A DNA stretch of 64,000 bases, from the NCBI GenBank assembly GCA_041396905.1, contig JAWKXQ010000004.1, positions 81,979 to 145,978 on the forward strand. The letters run 5' to 3'. The stretch comes from JACXVD01 sp020446665. GTDB lineage: Bacteria; Pseudomonadota; Alphaproteobacteria; Sphingomonadales; Sphingomonadaceae. The notes beneath the pieces were generated by a model. It searched no databases. It worked only from the letters and a program-made list of their open reading frames with translations, and was not told where the DNA came from. A program made the translations under genes and the position numbers. Within the stretch, counting starts at the first letter, position 1. Every line of letters begins with the position of its first letter. Of this stretch, positions 42,428-50,960 are shown piece by piece.

Positions 42428-43147
42428 TCAATTTCGCGCCAGCACGATGATCGGCGTGGTAATCAGCGGGGCGGCGCGCAAAATGGCGTCAAACATGCGC
42501 CGCGCTTCGCTGTCACCCACGATGATGACGTCTTTGGCATAGACCGGCGGATCGGCGTAAACCCCGCGCCGTATTGCCGCCAGATTATAGAGCCCGGCAT
42601 AGCGCTGCCCGCCAACTTCGCGGAAAATCACCACGTCTTTCAGTTCGGCATATTCGCTCGCCCCTTCCGCCTGCGCGATGGCGCGCATCAGCGTCATGTC
42701 GCCAAAGACAGGATAGAGCCCCGGCTTGCTGACTTCCCCATCGACAGTGAGGCGCTGGCTGAGGCTCTCGGTAACATTCACGGTGACTTGCGGGTTGCGG
42801 ACATATTCCCCACGCAGCCGCGCTTCGATTTCCTGCGCGATGGCCATCGGCGTCTTGCCGCCAGCCTCCACCGTGCCGACCAGCGGATAGGCAAAACGCC
42901 CGCTGGCGTCGGCCTGCACGCTGCGGGTGAGTTCGCTGACGCCAAAGACGTCGATGGAGAGCCGGTCAAACGGGCCGACCAGCACGGGCCGCGCGCCCAC
43001 GACAAGGTCTGTCGCAGTCGGTACGGGCATGGCGTCATAAGTGACGACTTGCAGCGCCTCATTGCTTTGCAGCGGCGGCGTATTGGCGCAGGCAGACAGA
43101 GCCGCCAGCAGCAGGGGAATGGCAGCAAGCCTCAGCGGGCGGGGCAT
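42428..43147 (-). CDS. polysaccharide export protein (Wza/GumB-like OPX)
   Basis: A 239-residue outer-membrane lipoprotein (LSAC lipobox, Cys20). It has the Poly_export domain (LVGPFDRLSIDVFGVSELTR then VQADASGRFAYPLVG) and an SLBB domain (LTVDGEVSKPGLYPV). It forms the export channel and partners the Wzc-like kinase encoded next. It is short relative to Wza (about 380 residues), matching the GumB class without the extra D4 helix region. It overlaps the upstream Wzy-like gene by 16 bases. Confidence 0.92.
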   Translation of the reverse strand: MPRPLRLAAIPLLLAALSACANTPPLQSNEALQVVTYDAMPVPTATDLVVGARPVLVGPFDRLSIDVFGVSELTRSVQADASGRFAYPLVGTVEAGGKTPMAIAQEIEARLRGEYVRNPQVTVNVTESLSQRLTVDGEVSKPGLYPVFGDMTLMRAIAQAEGASEYAELKDVVIFREVGGQRYAGLYNLAAIRRGVYADPPVYAKDVIIVGDSEARRMFDAILRAAPLITTPIIVLARN

Positions 43148-44550
43148 GGTTTCTCTCCGCAGGTCAGCGAATGGGGGATGGCGAGCGACGTCACCGCCAG
43201 CGCCAGCAGCAGCATCATGGCGGGCGTGCGCAGCGGGTAATCGGCGGCGCTGGCCAGTGCGAGCAGAGCGATGGCGGCAATCAGCGCGCGGTTGAAGCGC
43301 CGCTGCGCCGCATTGCCGTCACGCCAGCGCCGCCAGCACAGGCGCGCCAGCAGGGCGAGCGCGACGCCAAGCCAGACCAGGCCCAGCAGACCGCCTTCGA
43401 TCACCCATTGCAGCCAGTCATTATGCGCCTGGTTGAGATAGTTGGGCTGCGCCAGCGCATCGCTTTCCCATTGCGGCCAGACGCGGGCAAAGCTGCCAAA
43501 GCCGGTTCCGGCGGGGAAAGTCTCGCGCGCCATATGCCACAATGTCGGCAGGATTGCGCCGCGATGGCCCAGCCCGTCCTGCCCGGCGAGCCGCTGCCAC
43601 GCGCTGGCCGTGCCGGTGAACAAAGCGAGGATCAGCGCCAGCAATGCGACCAGCGGCGGGGCCAGCCATGTGTAGCGCTCCGGCCCCGACTGCTTTGCCA
43701 GACCATCACGCAGCAGCCAGCTGGCAAAGGGCAAAGCGAGCGCGAGGCAGAGGAGCCCTGCGCGCGACCCGCTCGCCAGTATCAGCAAGGCCGCCAGCGC
43801 CAGCGCGCCGAACAAGGCGGCAAGGCGGGTGCGCGAAATGCGCTTCCCCTCCAGCGCGAGCCAGCTTGCCAGCGGCACCAGCAGCGCCAGATGCACCGCA
43901 AAATGGTTGCGATTGGCGAACAGGCCCACTGCATAGCCTTCGCTGGTAATGCGATAGAGATAGGCCGGGCCGCGCGGCGATCCGGCTAGCTGGACCAGCG
44001 CCAGCACCATGCTTGCCCCGCCCAGCGCCAGCATCAGCAGCCAGATGCGGCGGCGATTTTCCGGCTCCAGCGCGCCCAGCAGCAGCATGGCGGCCAGCGG
44101 TGTCGCCAGCGAAAAGAGCATGTTGAGCGTCTTGACCGGCGACAGGGTGAGGGGTCGCCATTGCTCGCCCATTCCCAGCGCAGCGGCGATCTCGGCATGG
44201 AGCGCGCGACCGGGCAGGGCCTGCCACAGGGCGGGCGGCAGCGGGACAAGTTGGAGCAGGGCGAGTGCGCCCAGTGCCAGCAGCATCGCGGCGACGCGCT
44301 GGGTTGTTTGCCTTTCCGGCTTTTGGACCAGCGCCAGCCAGCCATAGAAACAGGCCAGCACGGATAGCGGGCGCAGGATGACAAGGCTGGCAATATCATC
44401 ACGCGATCCGCCGCCGGTGAGGAAAGTCAGCACGAGGAAAGCGGCGCTGACAGCAAAGATGGCCCGCTGCGAAAGCGCGCTTGCCAGCCATGGGGTGCGG
44501 GGTTTGCGGCGCGGTGCGCGCGCGGGGAAGATCGCTTCAATAGTCGACAT
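43132..44550 (-). CDS. O-antigen ligase/polymerase family membrane protein (Wzy-like)
   Basis: A 472-residue protein with about twelve hydrophobic helices. It has a large periplasmic loop after residue 320 with HRGAILPTLWHMARETFPAGTGFGSF and the QAHNDWLQWVIEGG motif, which is the Wzy_C signature of O-antigen ligases and polymerases. Position between the GT11 gene and the exporter supports the polymerase role. A second Wzy-like gene is at 37246. Its start is the ATG at 44548-44550. Confidence 0.85.
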   Translation of the reverse strand: MSTIEAIFPARAPRRKPRTPWLASALSQRAIFAVSAAFLVLTFLTGGGSRDDIASLVILRPLSVLACFYGWLALVQKPERQTTQRVAAMLLALGALALLQLVPLPPALWQALPGRALHAEIAAALGMGEQWRPLTLSPVKTLNMLFSLATPLAAMLLLGALEPENRRRIWLLMLALGGASMVLALVQLAGSPRGPAYLYRITSEGYAVGLFANRNHFAVHLALLVPLASWLALEGKRISRTRLAALFGALALAALLILASGSRAGLLCLALALPFASWLLRDGLAKQSGPERYTWLAPPLVALLALILALFTGTASAWQRLAGQDGLGHRGAILPTLWHMARETFPAGTGFGSFARVWPQWESDALAQPNYLNQAHNDWLQWVIEGGLLGLVWLGVALALLARLCWRRWRDGNAAQRRFNRALIAAIALLALASAADYPLRTPAMMLLLALAVTSLAIPHSLTCGEKPCPAR

Positions 44551-45319
44551 GAATCGCCTCCGCTCCGGGAGGGACAGGCAGGTCGAGCGCCAGCGTGAAG
44601 GGGCTGGGCACGATGCTGGGCCGCTGCGCCCCGCGCATTTGCACCAGCCACCAGCTGAGCGTGGAATTGCAGGCGATGAAGCGGCGCGCCGAGAGGCAGC
44701 CGCGCATCATCGCGCTCAGATCGCCGCTATCATAGGTGATCTGCGCTGTGTCGGGGATGGCTTCGGCGCAGATGGCGCGGGCATGGGCGGGGTCGTCGGT
44801 AAAGACATGGACTCTGTCCGGATCGCCTGCCTTGCCAAAAGCTGCGCGGAAATAGGCGGCTGGCAGGATGCCATATCGCGCCGCGCCTTGCCGCTCCATC
44901 GCCAGCGCATCGCCGCCGCGAATATGCAGCGCCAGCGCGGGTGCGCATTCCCCTTCGGCTGCCAATTGGTTCCCCAATTCGCTGGCATTTCGTGTCTGCG
45001 CTGCGTTCTGGAAATAGCCAACCTGCACCCAGCGGGTGAGGATCGGGGAAGCCTTCACGCCGCGCAGGTCGAGCCGGGTATACAGGCTGCGGCCCGCCAG
45101 TTTTGCCAGCATCACATCCAGCGCCAGCAGCGGCAGCGCGAGCGCGCAGGCCAGCGGGTTCGCGGCCGGAAAGCGCAGCACCTGCTCGTGATCTTTCCAC
45201 CCCAGCCAGCGGCGCAAGGCAGGCTGGAGGAAGAGCGTGCAGAAGCGGTCGCGCGGCGCAGCGCGGGTGAACTGGAACAGCTGATTGCCGGTCCCGCCGA
45301 TCAGGAACACCACGGCCAT
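44537..45319 (-). CDS. GT11-like (alpha-1,2-fucosyltransferase family) glycosyltransferase
   Basis: A 260-residue soluble transferase. It starts with the GGTGNQLFQF motif of GT11 and has HIRGGDAL (the HxRRGD nucleotide-sugar motif with Gly in place of the second Arg) and the FTDDPAHAR segment. GT11 enzymes add fucose from GDP-fucose to galactose, but distant members such as this can use other sugars, and no GDP-fucose genes are in the window. The ATG at 45317-45319 was chosen; it is 16 bases after the upstream stop. Confidence 0.8.
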   Translation of the reverse strand: MAVVFLIGGTGNQLFQFTRAAPRDRFCTLFLQPALRRWLGWKDHEQVLRFPAANPLACALALPLLALDVMLAKLAGRSLYTRLDLRGVKASPILTRWVQVGYFQNAAQTRNASELGNQLAAEGECAPALALHIRGGDALAMERQGAARYGILPAAYFRAAFGKAGDPDRVHVFTDDPAHARAICAEAIPDTAQITYDSGDLSAMMRGCLSARRFIACNSTLSWWLVQMRGAQRPSIVPSPFTLALDLPVPPGAEAIHVDY

Positions 45320-45335
45320 GGCCCGCCGCCTCCGC

Positions 45336-46628
45336 TCACTTCGCGCCAAAACCGCTCGCCACCACACGCAATGTGCGGGCGAGGATCAGCAGGTCGAGCC
45401 AGGCGGAGAAATTCTTGATGTAGAAGAAGTCATAGCGCAATTTGTCATGCACTTCGGGCAGTTCGGCGACATGGCCCTGATTGACTTGCGCCCAGCCGGT
45501 GATGCCCGGCTTCACGATGTGGCGATAGGCATAGAAGGGCAGGCTGGCATCATACCATTGCGACAGGGCCAGCGCTTCGGGGCGCGGGCCGATCCAGCTC
45601 ATCTGCCCGGCCAGCACGTTGAAGATCTGCGGCAATTCGTCAATCCGCGTACGGCGCAGGAAGCCGCCGATGCGGGTAATGCGCTGATCGCCGCTTTGCG
45701 TGATCGCACTGGCGCGCGCGTCGCTCCGATCCTGCGTGTCGGTCATGGTACGGAACTTGATCACGCGGAAGGGCTTGCCGCGCTCGCCCATGCGTTCCTG
45801 CCGGAAGATCACCGGGCCGGAACTGTCGAGCTTGATGGCCAGCGCGACCAGCGCGAAGAGCGGCAGCAGCACAGGCAGCAGGATCAGCGCGAGGGTAAGG
45901 TCCGCCGCGCGCTTGAACTTGTAGTGAAACCGGTCAGGCGTGAGTGAGCCGAGCGTGTTTTCCGCCATATGCTCGATATCGACGCGGCCGGTCAGCGCCT
46001 CTTCCAGCTGCTTGAAATGATAGACCGGGATGCCACGCAGCACGGCCTCGGCCAGCATCCGCTCCCACGCATCGGGCAGATCGCTGTGCAGATCGGCGGC
46101 GATTCCCTGTCCGGCAGCTGCCGCCGGGACGCGCGGCGCGTCCAGCGTGGTCCAGCCGGCATTGGCGATGCGGCGCAGGCGGTCGGCGCGGCCCAGCGGA
46201 ACCAGCCAGAACCGCCCGGCACTCCCGCTGCGCATGCGGGCGAGCAGCAGCAATTGCCCGGCGAGGCAGGCGATAAAGCCACTGAACAGAATAACCCGGC
46301 TATAATCGAGCCGCAGCAGCAGCACCGCGCCAATGGCAAGGCTGTAGCACAGCACCAGCCCCGGCAGCGCGTGCTCGGCAGCGCGAATGCCGGGGAAGGG
46401 GGCCAGCTGGCGGCGAATATAGACCGAAGCCAGCGCGGCCAGGCCAGACAGCGCCAGTGAGAGCTGCGCCTCGGCAGTGGGCAGGGCAGGCTCGCGGAAG
46501 AAAAAGATGGCGATCAGCGCGGGAATGGCCAGCGCACCGGTCAGCGCGACCAACACTTCCACCCGCAAACGTGTGCCTGCCCGGCCATTGGCGCGCATCA
46601 ACGCGCGCGGGGGTGCTTCCATCAACAT
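45336..46628 (-). CDS. undecaprenyl-phosphate sugar-1-phosphate transferase (priming, WcaJ/ExoY-like)
   Basis: A 430-residue polyprenyl glycosylphosphotransferase. The N-terminal half has four or more hydrophobic helices; a reentrant helix at about residue 245-270 (RAADLTLALILLPVLLPLFALVALAI in part) precedes the catalytic PglC-like domain with SSGPVIFRQERMGERGKPF, VIKFRTM, RRTRIDELPQIFNVL, and GPRPEA. It loads the first sugar phosphate onto the lipid carrier. It is the first gene of the leftward operon. The 175-base gap upstream (46629-46803) should hold the promoter; I see no clear boxes in it. Confidence 0.92.
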   Translation of the reverse strand: MLMEAPPRALMRANGRAGTRLRVEVLVALTGALAIPALIAIFFFREPALPTAEAQLSLALSGLAALASVYIRRQLAPFPGIRAAEHALPGLVLCYSLAIGAVLLLRLDYSRVILFSGFIACLAGQLLLLARMRSGSAGRFWLVPLGRADRLRRIANAGWTTLDAPRVPAAAAGQGIAADLHSDLPDAWERMLAEAVLRGIPVYHFKQLEEALTGRVDIEHMAENTLGSLTPDRFHYKFKRAADLTLALILLPVLLPLFALVALAIKLDSSGPVIFRQERMGERGKPFRVIKFRTMTDTQDRSDARASAITQSGDQRITRIGGFLRRTRIDELPQIFNVLAGQMSWIGPRPEALALSQWYDASLPFYAYRHIVKPGITGWAQVNQGHVAELPEVHDKLRYDFFYIKNFSAWLDLLILARTLRVVASGFGAK

Positions 46629-46803
46629 GGCAACACCGCCGCAAAGCGGGTGGGGGAGGGGTGGCGAAGGGGGCAGGCCATGCCCCTGTCGCTAGGTTAA
46701 CTGACCCCGCTCAAACAATCAGGGCGAATCCCTAGTCTCGCAAAAAGCAATTGCAGATCAAGGGTTTGAGCGGAGCCCGCCTTTTCGCACCTGCGAAATG
46801 GGA

Positions 46804-47607
46804 TCAGTCGAGTGCGATGTCTGGCGCGTCTTCCTGCTTCATCCCGACCACATGATAGCCCGAATCGACATGATGCGTCTCGCCGGTCACGCCAGAGGAG
46901 AGGTCAGACAGGAAATAGAGGCCCGAGCCACCGACATCCTCAATCGTGACATTGCGCCGCAGCGGCGCATTCAGCTCGTTCCATTTGAGGATATAGCGGA
47001 AATCACCGATCCCGCTGGCAGCCAGCGTCTTGATCGGGCCAGCGCTGATCGCATTGACGCGGATGTTTTCCGGCCCGAGATCGTTCGCAAGATACTGAAC
47101 GCTGGTTTCCAGCGCTGCCTTGGCCACACCCATGACGTTATAATGCGGGATGACCTTTTCCGCACCGTAATAGGTCAGCGTCAGGATGGAGCCGCCATCA
47201 GGCATCATTTCGCGCGCCCGTTTGGCCACGGCAACAAGGCTGTAGGCGGAGATGTTCATGGTCATCAGGAAATTGTCGAGACTGGTATCGACATATTTCC
47301 CGCGCAATTCGTTCTTGTCGGAAAAGCCGATGGCGTGGACGACGAAATCGATCGTCTCCCAGCGTTCCTTGAGCGCAGCAAAGGCGGCATCCAGCGCATC
47401 CATATTGGACACATCGCATTCGAAGATGAAATCCGATCCCAGCTGCTCCGCCAGCGGGCCAACGCGCTTCTTCAGCGCTTCACCCTGATAGGAGAAGGCC
47501 ATTTCCGCGCCATGTTCATGCAGTTTCTTCGCAATGCCCCATGCCAGCGACTTGTCATTCGCCAGCCCCATAATGAGACCGCGCTTGCCTGCCATCAAAC
47601 CCTTCAT
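46804..47607 (-). CDS. fabI: enoyl-[acyl-carrier-protein] reductase FabI
   Basis: A 267-residue short-chain dehydrogenase-type enzyme that carries out the last step of each fatty-acid elongation cycle. It has GLANDKSLAWGIAKKL, the FabI nucleotide loop, and the Tyr-x6-Lys motif in HYNVMGVAKAALE. Divergent loops match FabI rather than FabL or FabV. Its start overlaps the stop of the YihY-like gene (ATGA). Confidence 0.94.
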   Translation of the reverse strand: MKGLMAGKRGLIMGLANDKSLAWGIAKKLHEHGAEMAFSYQGEALKKRVGPLAEQLGSDFIFECDVSNMDALDAAFAALKERWETIDFVVHAIGFSDKNELRGKYVDTSLDNFLMTMNISAYSLVAVAKRAREMMPDGGSILTLTYYGAEKVIPHYNVMGVAKAALETSVQYLANDLGPENIRVNAISAGPIKTLAASGIGDFRYILKWNELNAPLRRNVTIEDVGGSGLYFLSDLSSGVTGETHHVDSGYHVVGMKQEDAPDIALD

Positions 47608-48608
47608 GCCGCCGCTTCCTCCTCGACTGGCTCATCCATATCGCCGCCCCCGCCATTTTCATCAGCCGGGTCAGCCAGAGCAGCATTCAATTCTGCCCCT
47701 ACCACGATCCCTAAGCCTACCAGCCAGAAAAAGAAAAGGGTGATCATGATCCCGGCAAGGCTGCCATAGGTGAGATTATAGGTGAAGAAGGTGCTGAGCA
47801 CCGGAGGCAAGGCTGCCGTAACGGCAAGCCACCATAATGTGACCACCCCTGCCCCCGGCCATTTGGGGTAGCGCCGCCCACGATATTCCTGCGGAGTGAG
47901 CAGCAGGAAAAGCAGGTAAAGCGGCATGAACAGCCCCAGCCCGGCAGCGATCCGCCCAAGCGAGATTTCCGTCAGCGCATGATCCAGCCAGGGCAGCGAA
48001 GTGGCGATTACCTGTTGCGCAGCCCCCAGCGCCACTTGCGCGAGCAGGAACAGCAACAGCAAGGCGACAGAGAGGAGGATGAACCCGGTGGACAGCAGCC
48101 GCGCCTTCCAGAAGGCGTAGGTGGCCGGTGTGCCATAGGCGCGCCGCAAGATGTCACGGATCGTTTCGACCAGGCTGCCTGTGGTCCACAGCCCCACTGC
48201 TGCCCCGGCCCAGAGCAGCCAGCCGCTGCGCAAGTCGATAATATCGAGCGCGACCGGTTCCAGCACTCTGGCCACCATGGGCGGCAGGGTGGAAACGACG
48301 GTCAGCACCATCGCCTGCCGTTCTGCCTCTTCGCCAAAGGCAGAGAAGATTGCTGAACCCAGCACGAAAAAGGGGAACATCGCCAGCAGCGACATATAGG
48401 CGAGGTTCCCGGCATGGATGAAACCATCATTATAAGTGCCGACCAGGACCCGCCTTGTGACTTCGAAAATGCGCGTGCCCGGCCCGACATGGCGCGCCAT
48501 GCGCCCGCGCAAACCCTTTTTCTCACGCCTGCGCGCTTCAGGGGAAAGCGACCTGACTTCCCGGTTTTCCGGGCGTTGTTTCGGTTCGGCCCAGACCTTG
48601 TCCGGCAA
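47604..48608 (-). CDS. YihY/BrkB-family inner-membrane protein
   Basis: A 334-residue protein with six hydrophobic helices. The family signatures HAGNLAYMSLLAMFPFFV and the later YGSLAGIMITLFFFWLVGLGIVVGAELNA, with Glu near its end, mark the YihY/BrkB fold. Function is unsettled; older claims as RNase BN are wrong for this family. The start is a TTG at 48606-48608 with no ribosome site; an ATG at 48500 is an alternative but would drop the SPEARRR segment typical of the group. The C-terminus is an acidic Gly/Glu tail. Confidence 0.82.
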   Translation of the reverse strand: MPDKVWAEPKQRPENREVRSLSPEARRREKKGLRGRMARHVGPGTRIFEVTRRVLVGTYNDGFIHAGNLAYMSLLAMFPFFVLGSAIFSAFGEEAERQAMVLTVVSTLPPMVARVLEPVALDIIDLRSGWLLWAGAAVGLWTTGSLVETIRDILRRAYGTPATYAFWKARLLSTGFILLSVALLLLFLLAQVALGAAQQVIATSLPWLDHALTEISLGRIAAGLGLFMPLYLLFLLLTPQEYRGRRYPKWPGAGVVTLWWLAVTAALPPVLSTFFTYNLTYGSLAGIMITLFFFWLVGLGIVVGAELNAALADPADENGGGGDMDEPVEEEAAA

Positions 48609-48611
48609 GAG

Positions 48612-49565
48612 TTACACCCCGAGCTTGTTGCGCGGATTACTGGTGTCTTTCCACCCTTCGAGCCGCTTGGCAAGCTCGGCCGTGTTTTCGGGCATGGCGA
48701 TTTGCAATGTCACCAGCTGATCCCCGCGCCCGCCGCCCTTCTTCGAAAAGCCCTTGCCCTTGAGCCGCATGACCGTGCCGCCCGATGTACCGGGCTTGAT
48801 CGTCAGCATCACGGCGCCATCAACCGTGGGGCATTTGACCTGCGCGCCATGCAGCGCTTCGTCCAGCGTGATCGGCAGATCCATGCGCACATCATCGCCA
48901 TCGCGGCGAAAGAAGCTGTGCCGGTCAATGGAGACAGTCACGATGGCATCGCCTGCGCCGCCGGGGCCCTGTTCGCCCTTGCCCTTGAGCCGCATCTGCG
49001 TGCCTTCTTCCACCCCGGCAGAAAGCTTGAGGTCTATAGTCTTGCCATCGGACAGAGTGATACGCTGCGGGGCGAGCGTGGCCGCATCCACAAAGGGGAC
49101 TTTCAGCCGATACTGGACATTGGCCCCGCGCGGGGGAGGGGGGCGCTGGCCCCCGCCAAAGCCTCCACCGAAACCGCCTGCCTGTCTGCGCTGGCCGCCG
49201 CCACCGCCAAACAGCCCTTCGAACAGATCGCCCAGATCGACACCTTCGGCCCCGCCAAAGCCGCCCATATCCTCGGGGCGATAGCTGCGCTGGCCGCCGC
49301 CGCCGCGAAAACCACCCCCCATCCCGGCAAAGGGATTGGCCGGATTGCCGTCACCGTCAATCTCGCCGCGGTCGAATTGCGCGCGCTTCTGCTTGTCGGA
49401 CAACAGATCATAGGCCTGCGTCACCTTGCTGAACCGTTCGGACGCGTCGGGTTTGTCCTTGTTACGGTCCGGATGCAGCTCCTTCGCCAGCTTGCGATAG
49501 GCGCTCTTGATCTCGGCCTCGCTGGCCGAGCGGGAGACACCAAGGGTTGCATAAGGATCGCTCAT
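48612..49565 (-). CDS. type II DnaJ (CbpA-like) co-chaperone
   Basis: A 317-residue Hsp40. The J domain at residues 1-65 holds HPD in KELHPDRNKDK, and a Gly/Phe-rich region runs from about 75 to 140. The two beta-sandwich C-terminal domains follow, without the Cys-rich zinc module, so it is CbpA/DjlA-class rather than DnaJ proper. It stimulates DnaK ATPase and delivers clients. The start at ATG 49563-49565. The next gene starts 4 bases after its stop. Confidence 0.92.
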   Translation of the reverse strand: MSDPYATLGVSRSASEAEIKSAYRKLAKELHPDRNKDKPDASERFSKVTQAYDLLSDKQKRAQFDRGEIDGDGNPANPFAGMGGGFRGGGGQRSYRPEDMGGFGGAEGVDLGDLFEGLFGGGGGQRRQAGGFGGGFGGGQRPPPPRGANVQYRLKVPFVDAATLAPQRITLSDGKTIDLKLSAGVEEGTQMRLKGKGEQGPGGAGDAIVTVSIDRHSFFRRDGDDVRMDLPITLDEALHGAQVKCPTVDGAVMLTIKPGTSGGTVMRLKGKGFSKKGGGRGDQLVTLQIAMPENTAELAKRLEGWKDTSNPRNKLGV

Positions 49566-49621
49566 AGCGTGTTAGCTAGGTGCTACAGTGGTCTGGCGCA
49601 AGCGGGGAAGGTGGAAGGACG

Positions 49622-49900
49622 CTAAACCTCTCTATCCTGATGGCGGAAAATTCCGAGGATATGCACCCTGTCTGAGGCAAGCTCATAAGCGATTTTGAAA
49701 TGGTATTTCAGTGTCACGATCCTTCGGCAAGATCGATTTGGGACCGGCATGCCCAGCCTTGGGAAAGAGGATAATTGATCTATCGAGCGGTAAATATCCG
49801 CCAAGATGTTACCGATTGCTTCCGGAGCGACCTCTTCAAAATAGGCGATGATGGATCGCAAATCCTCTTCTGCTTCCTTGCGAAACAGTATTTGGATCAT
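49622..49900 (-). CDS. ParE/RelE-superfamily toxin
   Basis: A 92-residue small basic-acidic protein with the ParE fold signs: AEEDLRSIIAYFEEVAPEAIGNIL as the N-terminal helical hairpin, LGMPVPNRSCRRIVTLKYHFKIAYEL as the core beta strands, then VHILGIFRHQDREV, where the IxHxxR motif is typical. ParE toxins poison gyrase; RelE types cut mRNA, and which applies is not shown by sequence. It overlaps the antitoxin stop (ATGA), so the pair is one operon. Confidence 0.9.
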   Translation of the reverse strand: MIQILFRKEAEEDLRSIIAYFEEVAPEAIGNILADIYRSIDQLSSFPRLGMPVPNRSCRRIVTLKYHFKIAYELASDRVHILGIFRHQDREV

Positions 49901-50118
49901 GCAGAAAAGGGCTTCCCGAAAAGGCTGGCAATTGTTTCCGGATCCGAAAATTCTGGCTTGGCAGCTGTGCGCCGGTCAAGCTCGTCCAACTCGGCTTGCG
50001 TGAAGTCTCCCGACGATGACAGGCTTTCCATCATGCTGGCCAATACATCCTCTACGAGATGCCGCTGCTCTGCGGGCAATTCCCGGGCGAAGGAGACAAA
50101 TTGGTCGAGGACAGTCAT
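49897..50118 (-). CDS. antitoxin partner of the ParE-like toxin
   Basis: A 73-residue acidic protein read just before the toxin and overlapping its start. It has a helical N-terminus (FVSFARELPAEQRHLVEDVLASMM) and an unstructured C-terminal half (AELDELDRRTAAKPEF...LFGKPF) that should wrap the toxin. The N-terminal part is too short for a typical ribbon-helix-helix DNA-binding domain and may not match the ParD family. A TGCT-GCAT-AGCA palindrome at 50122-50133 lies just upstream and may be an autoregulatory operator. Confidence 0.82.
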   Translation of the reverse strand: MTVLDQFVSFARELPAEQRHLVEDVLASMMESLSSSGDFTQAELDELDRRTAAKPEFSDPETIASLFGKPFSA

Positions 50119-50339
50119 AGGTGCTGCATAGCATATTTGGAGAGAAACGGAACGGGGCCGCTATGCCCCCTTTCCTACACCCCTGACCCCGCCTAGAAGG
50201 AGCGCATGCCGCGCCATCCTCCTCTTTTTCGCCAGCACATTCGGGCTGCGCATGGCCCGGCGCATGGCCCAGCGGTTTTTCTGGCCTATAAGTGTGTGAC
50301 ATCTGTGACAACCGTGCCCTGTGTGCGACGAAATGAGCG

Positions 50340-50960
50340 ATGAACCGAGTGACTGAGCCTTCCGAAGAAAACGCGATCCCCACCAGCGAGCCCATTGCCC
50401 TGTTTGGCAAATGGTTTGCTGAAGCGCGGGAGAAAGAGCTGAACGACCCGGAAGCGGTCGCGCTGGCCAGTGCCACGGCCAATGCCGCGCCTTCCGTGCG
50501 GATGGTGCTGATGAAGGGCTATGACGAGCGCGGCTTCGTCTTCTACACCAATGGCCACAGCCGCAAGGGTGGAGAGATCACCGCCAATCCGCAGGCCGCA
50601 ATGCTGTTTCACTGGAAGAGCCTGCGCCGGCAAGTGCGGATCGAAGGGACAGTGAGCCAGGTCGATCCGGCCGAGGCAGACGCCTATTTCGCCAGCCGCA
50701 GCCGCGATTCGCAATTGGGCGCACATGCCTCTGACCAGTCGCAGCCGCTCGGCTCGCGCGCAGAGTTTCTGGGCCGGATCGCCAAGGTCACGGCCAAACA
50801 TCTGGTCGGCGACGTGCCGCGCCCGCCGCATTGGACGGGCTTCCGCCTTGCCCCGCAAAGGATCGAATTCTGGATGGATCGCCCGTTTCGCCTGCATGAG
50901 CGGCGCCTGTTCACCCGTGATGCGGAGGGCGGCTGGTCCAGCACGCTGCTTTATCCATGA
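50340..50960 (+). CDS. pdxH: pyridoxamine 5'-phosphate oxidase
   Basis: A 206-residue FMN enzyme that oxidises pyridoxine/pyridoxamine phosphate to pyridoxal phosphate. FMN/PLP-site motifs: PSVRMVLMKGYDERGFVFYTN, SRKGGEI, RQVRIEGTV, SRSRDSQLGAHAS, and the C-terminal RPFRLHERRLF. The 221 bases upstream of it (shared with the divergent antitoxin) contain two TGTGAC repeats 10 bases apart but no gene. Its stop overlaps the CDF gene start. Confidence 0.94.
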   Translation: MNRVTEPSEENAIPTSEPIALFGKWFAEAREKELNDPEAVALASATANAAPSVRMVLMKGYDERGFVFYTNGHSRKGGEITANPQAAMLFHWKSLRRQVRIEGTVSQVDPAEADAYFASRSRDSQLGAHASDQSQPLGSRAEFLGRIAKVTAKHLVGDVPRPPHWTGFRLAPQRIEFWMDRPFRLHERRLFTRDAEGGWSSTLLYP

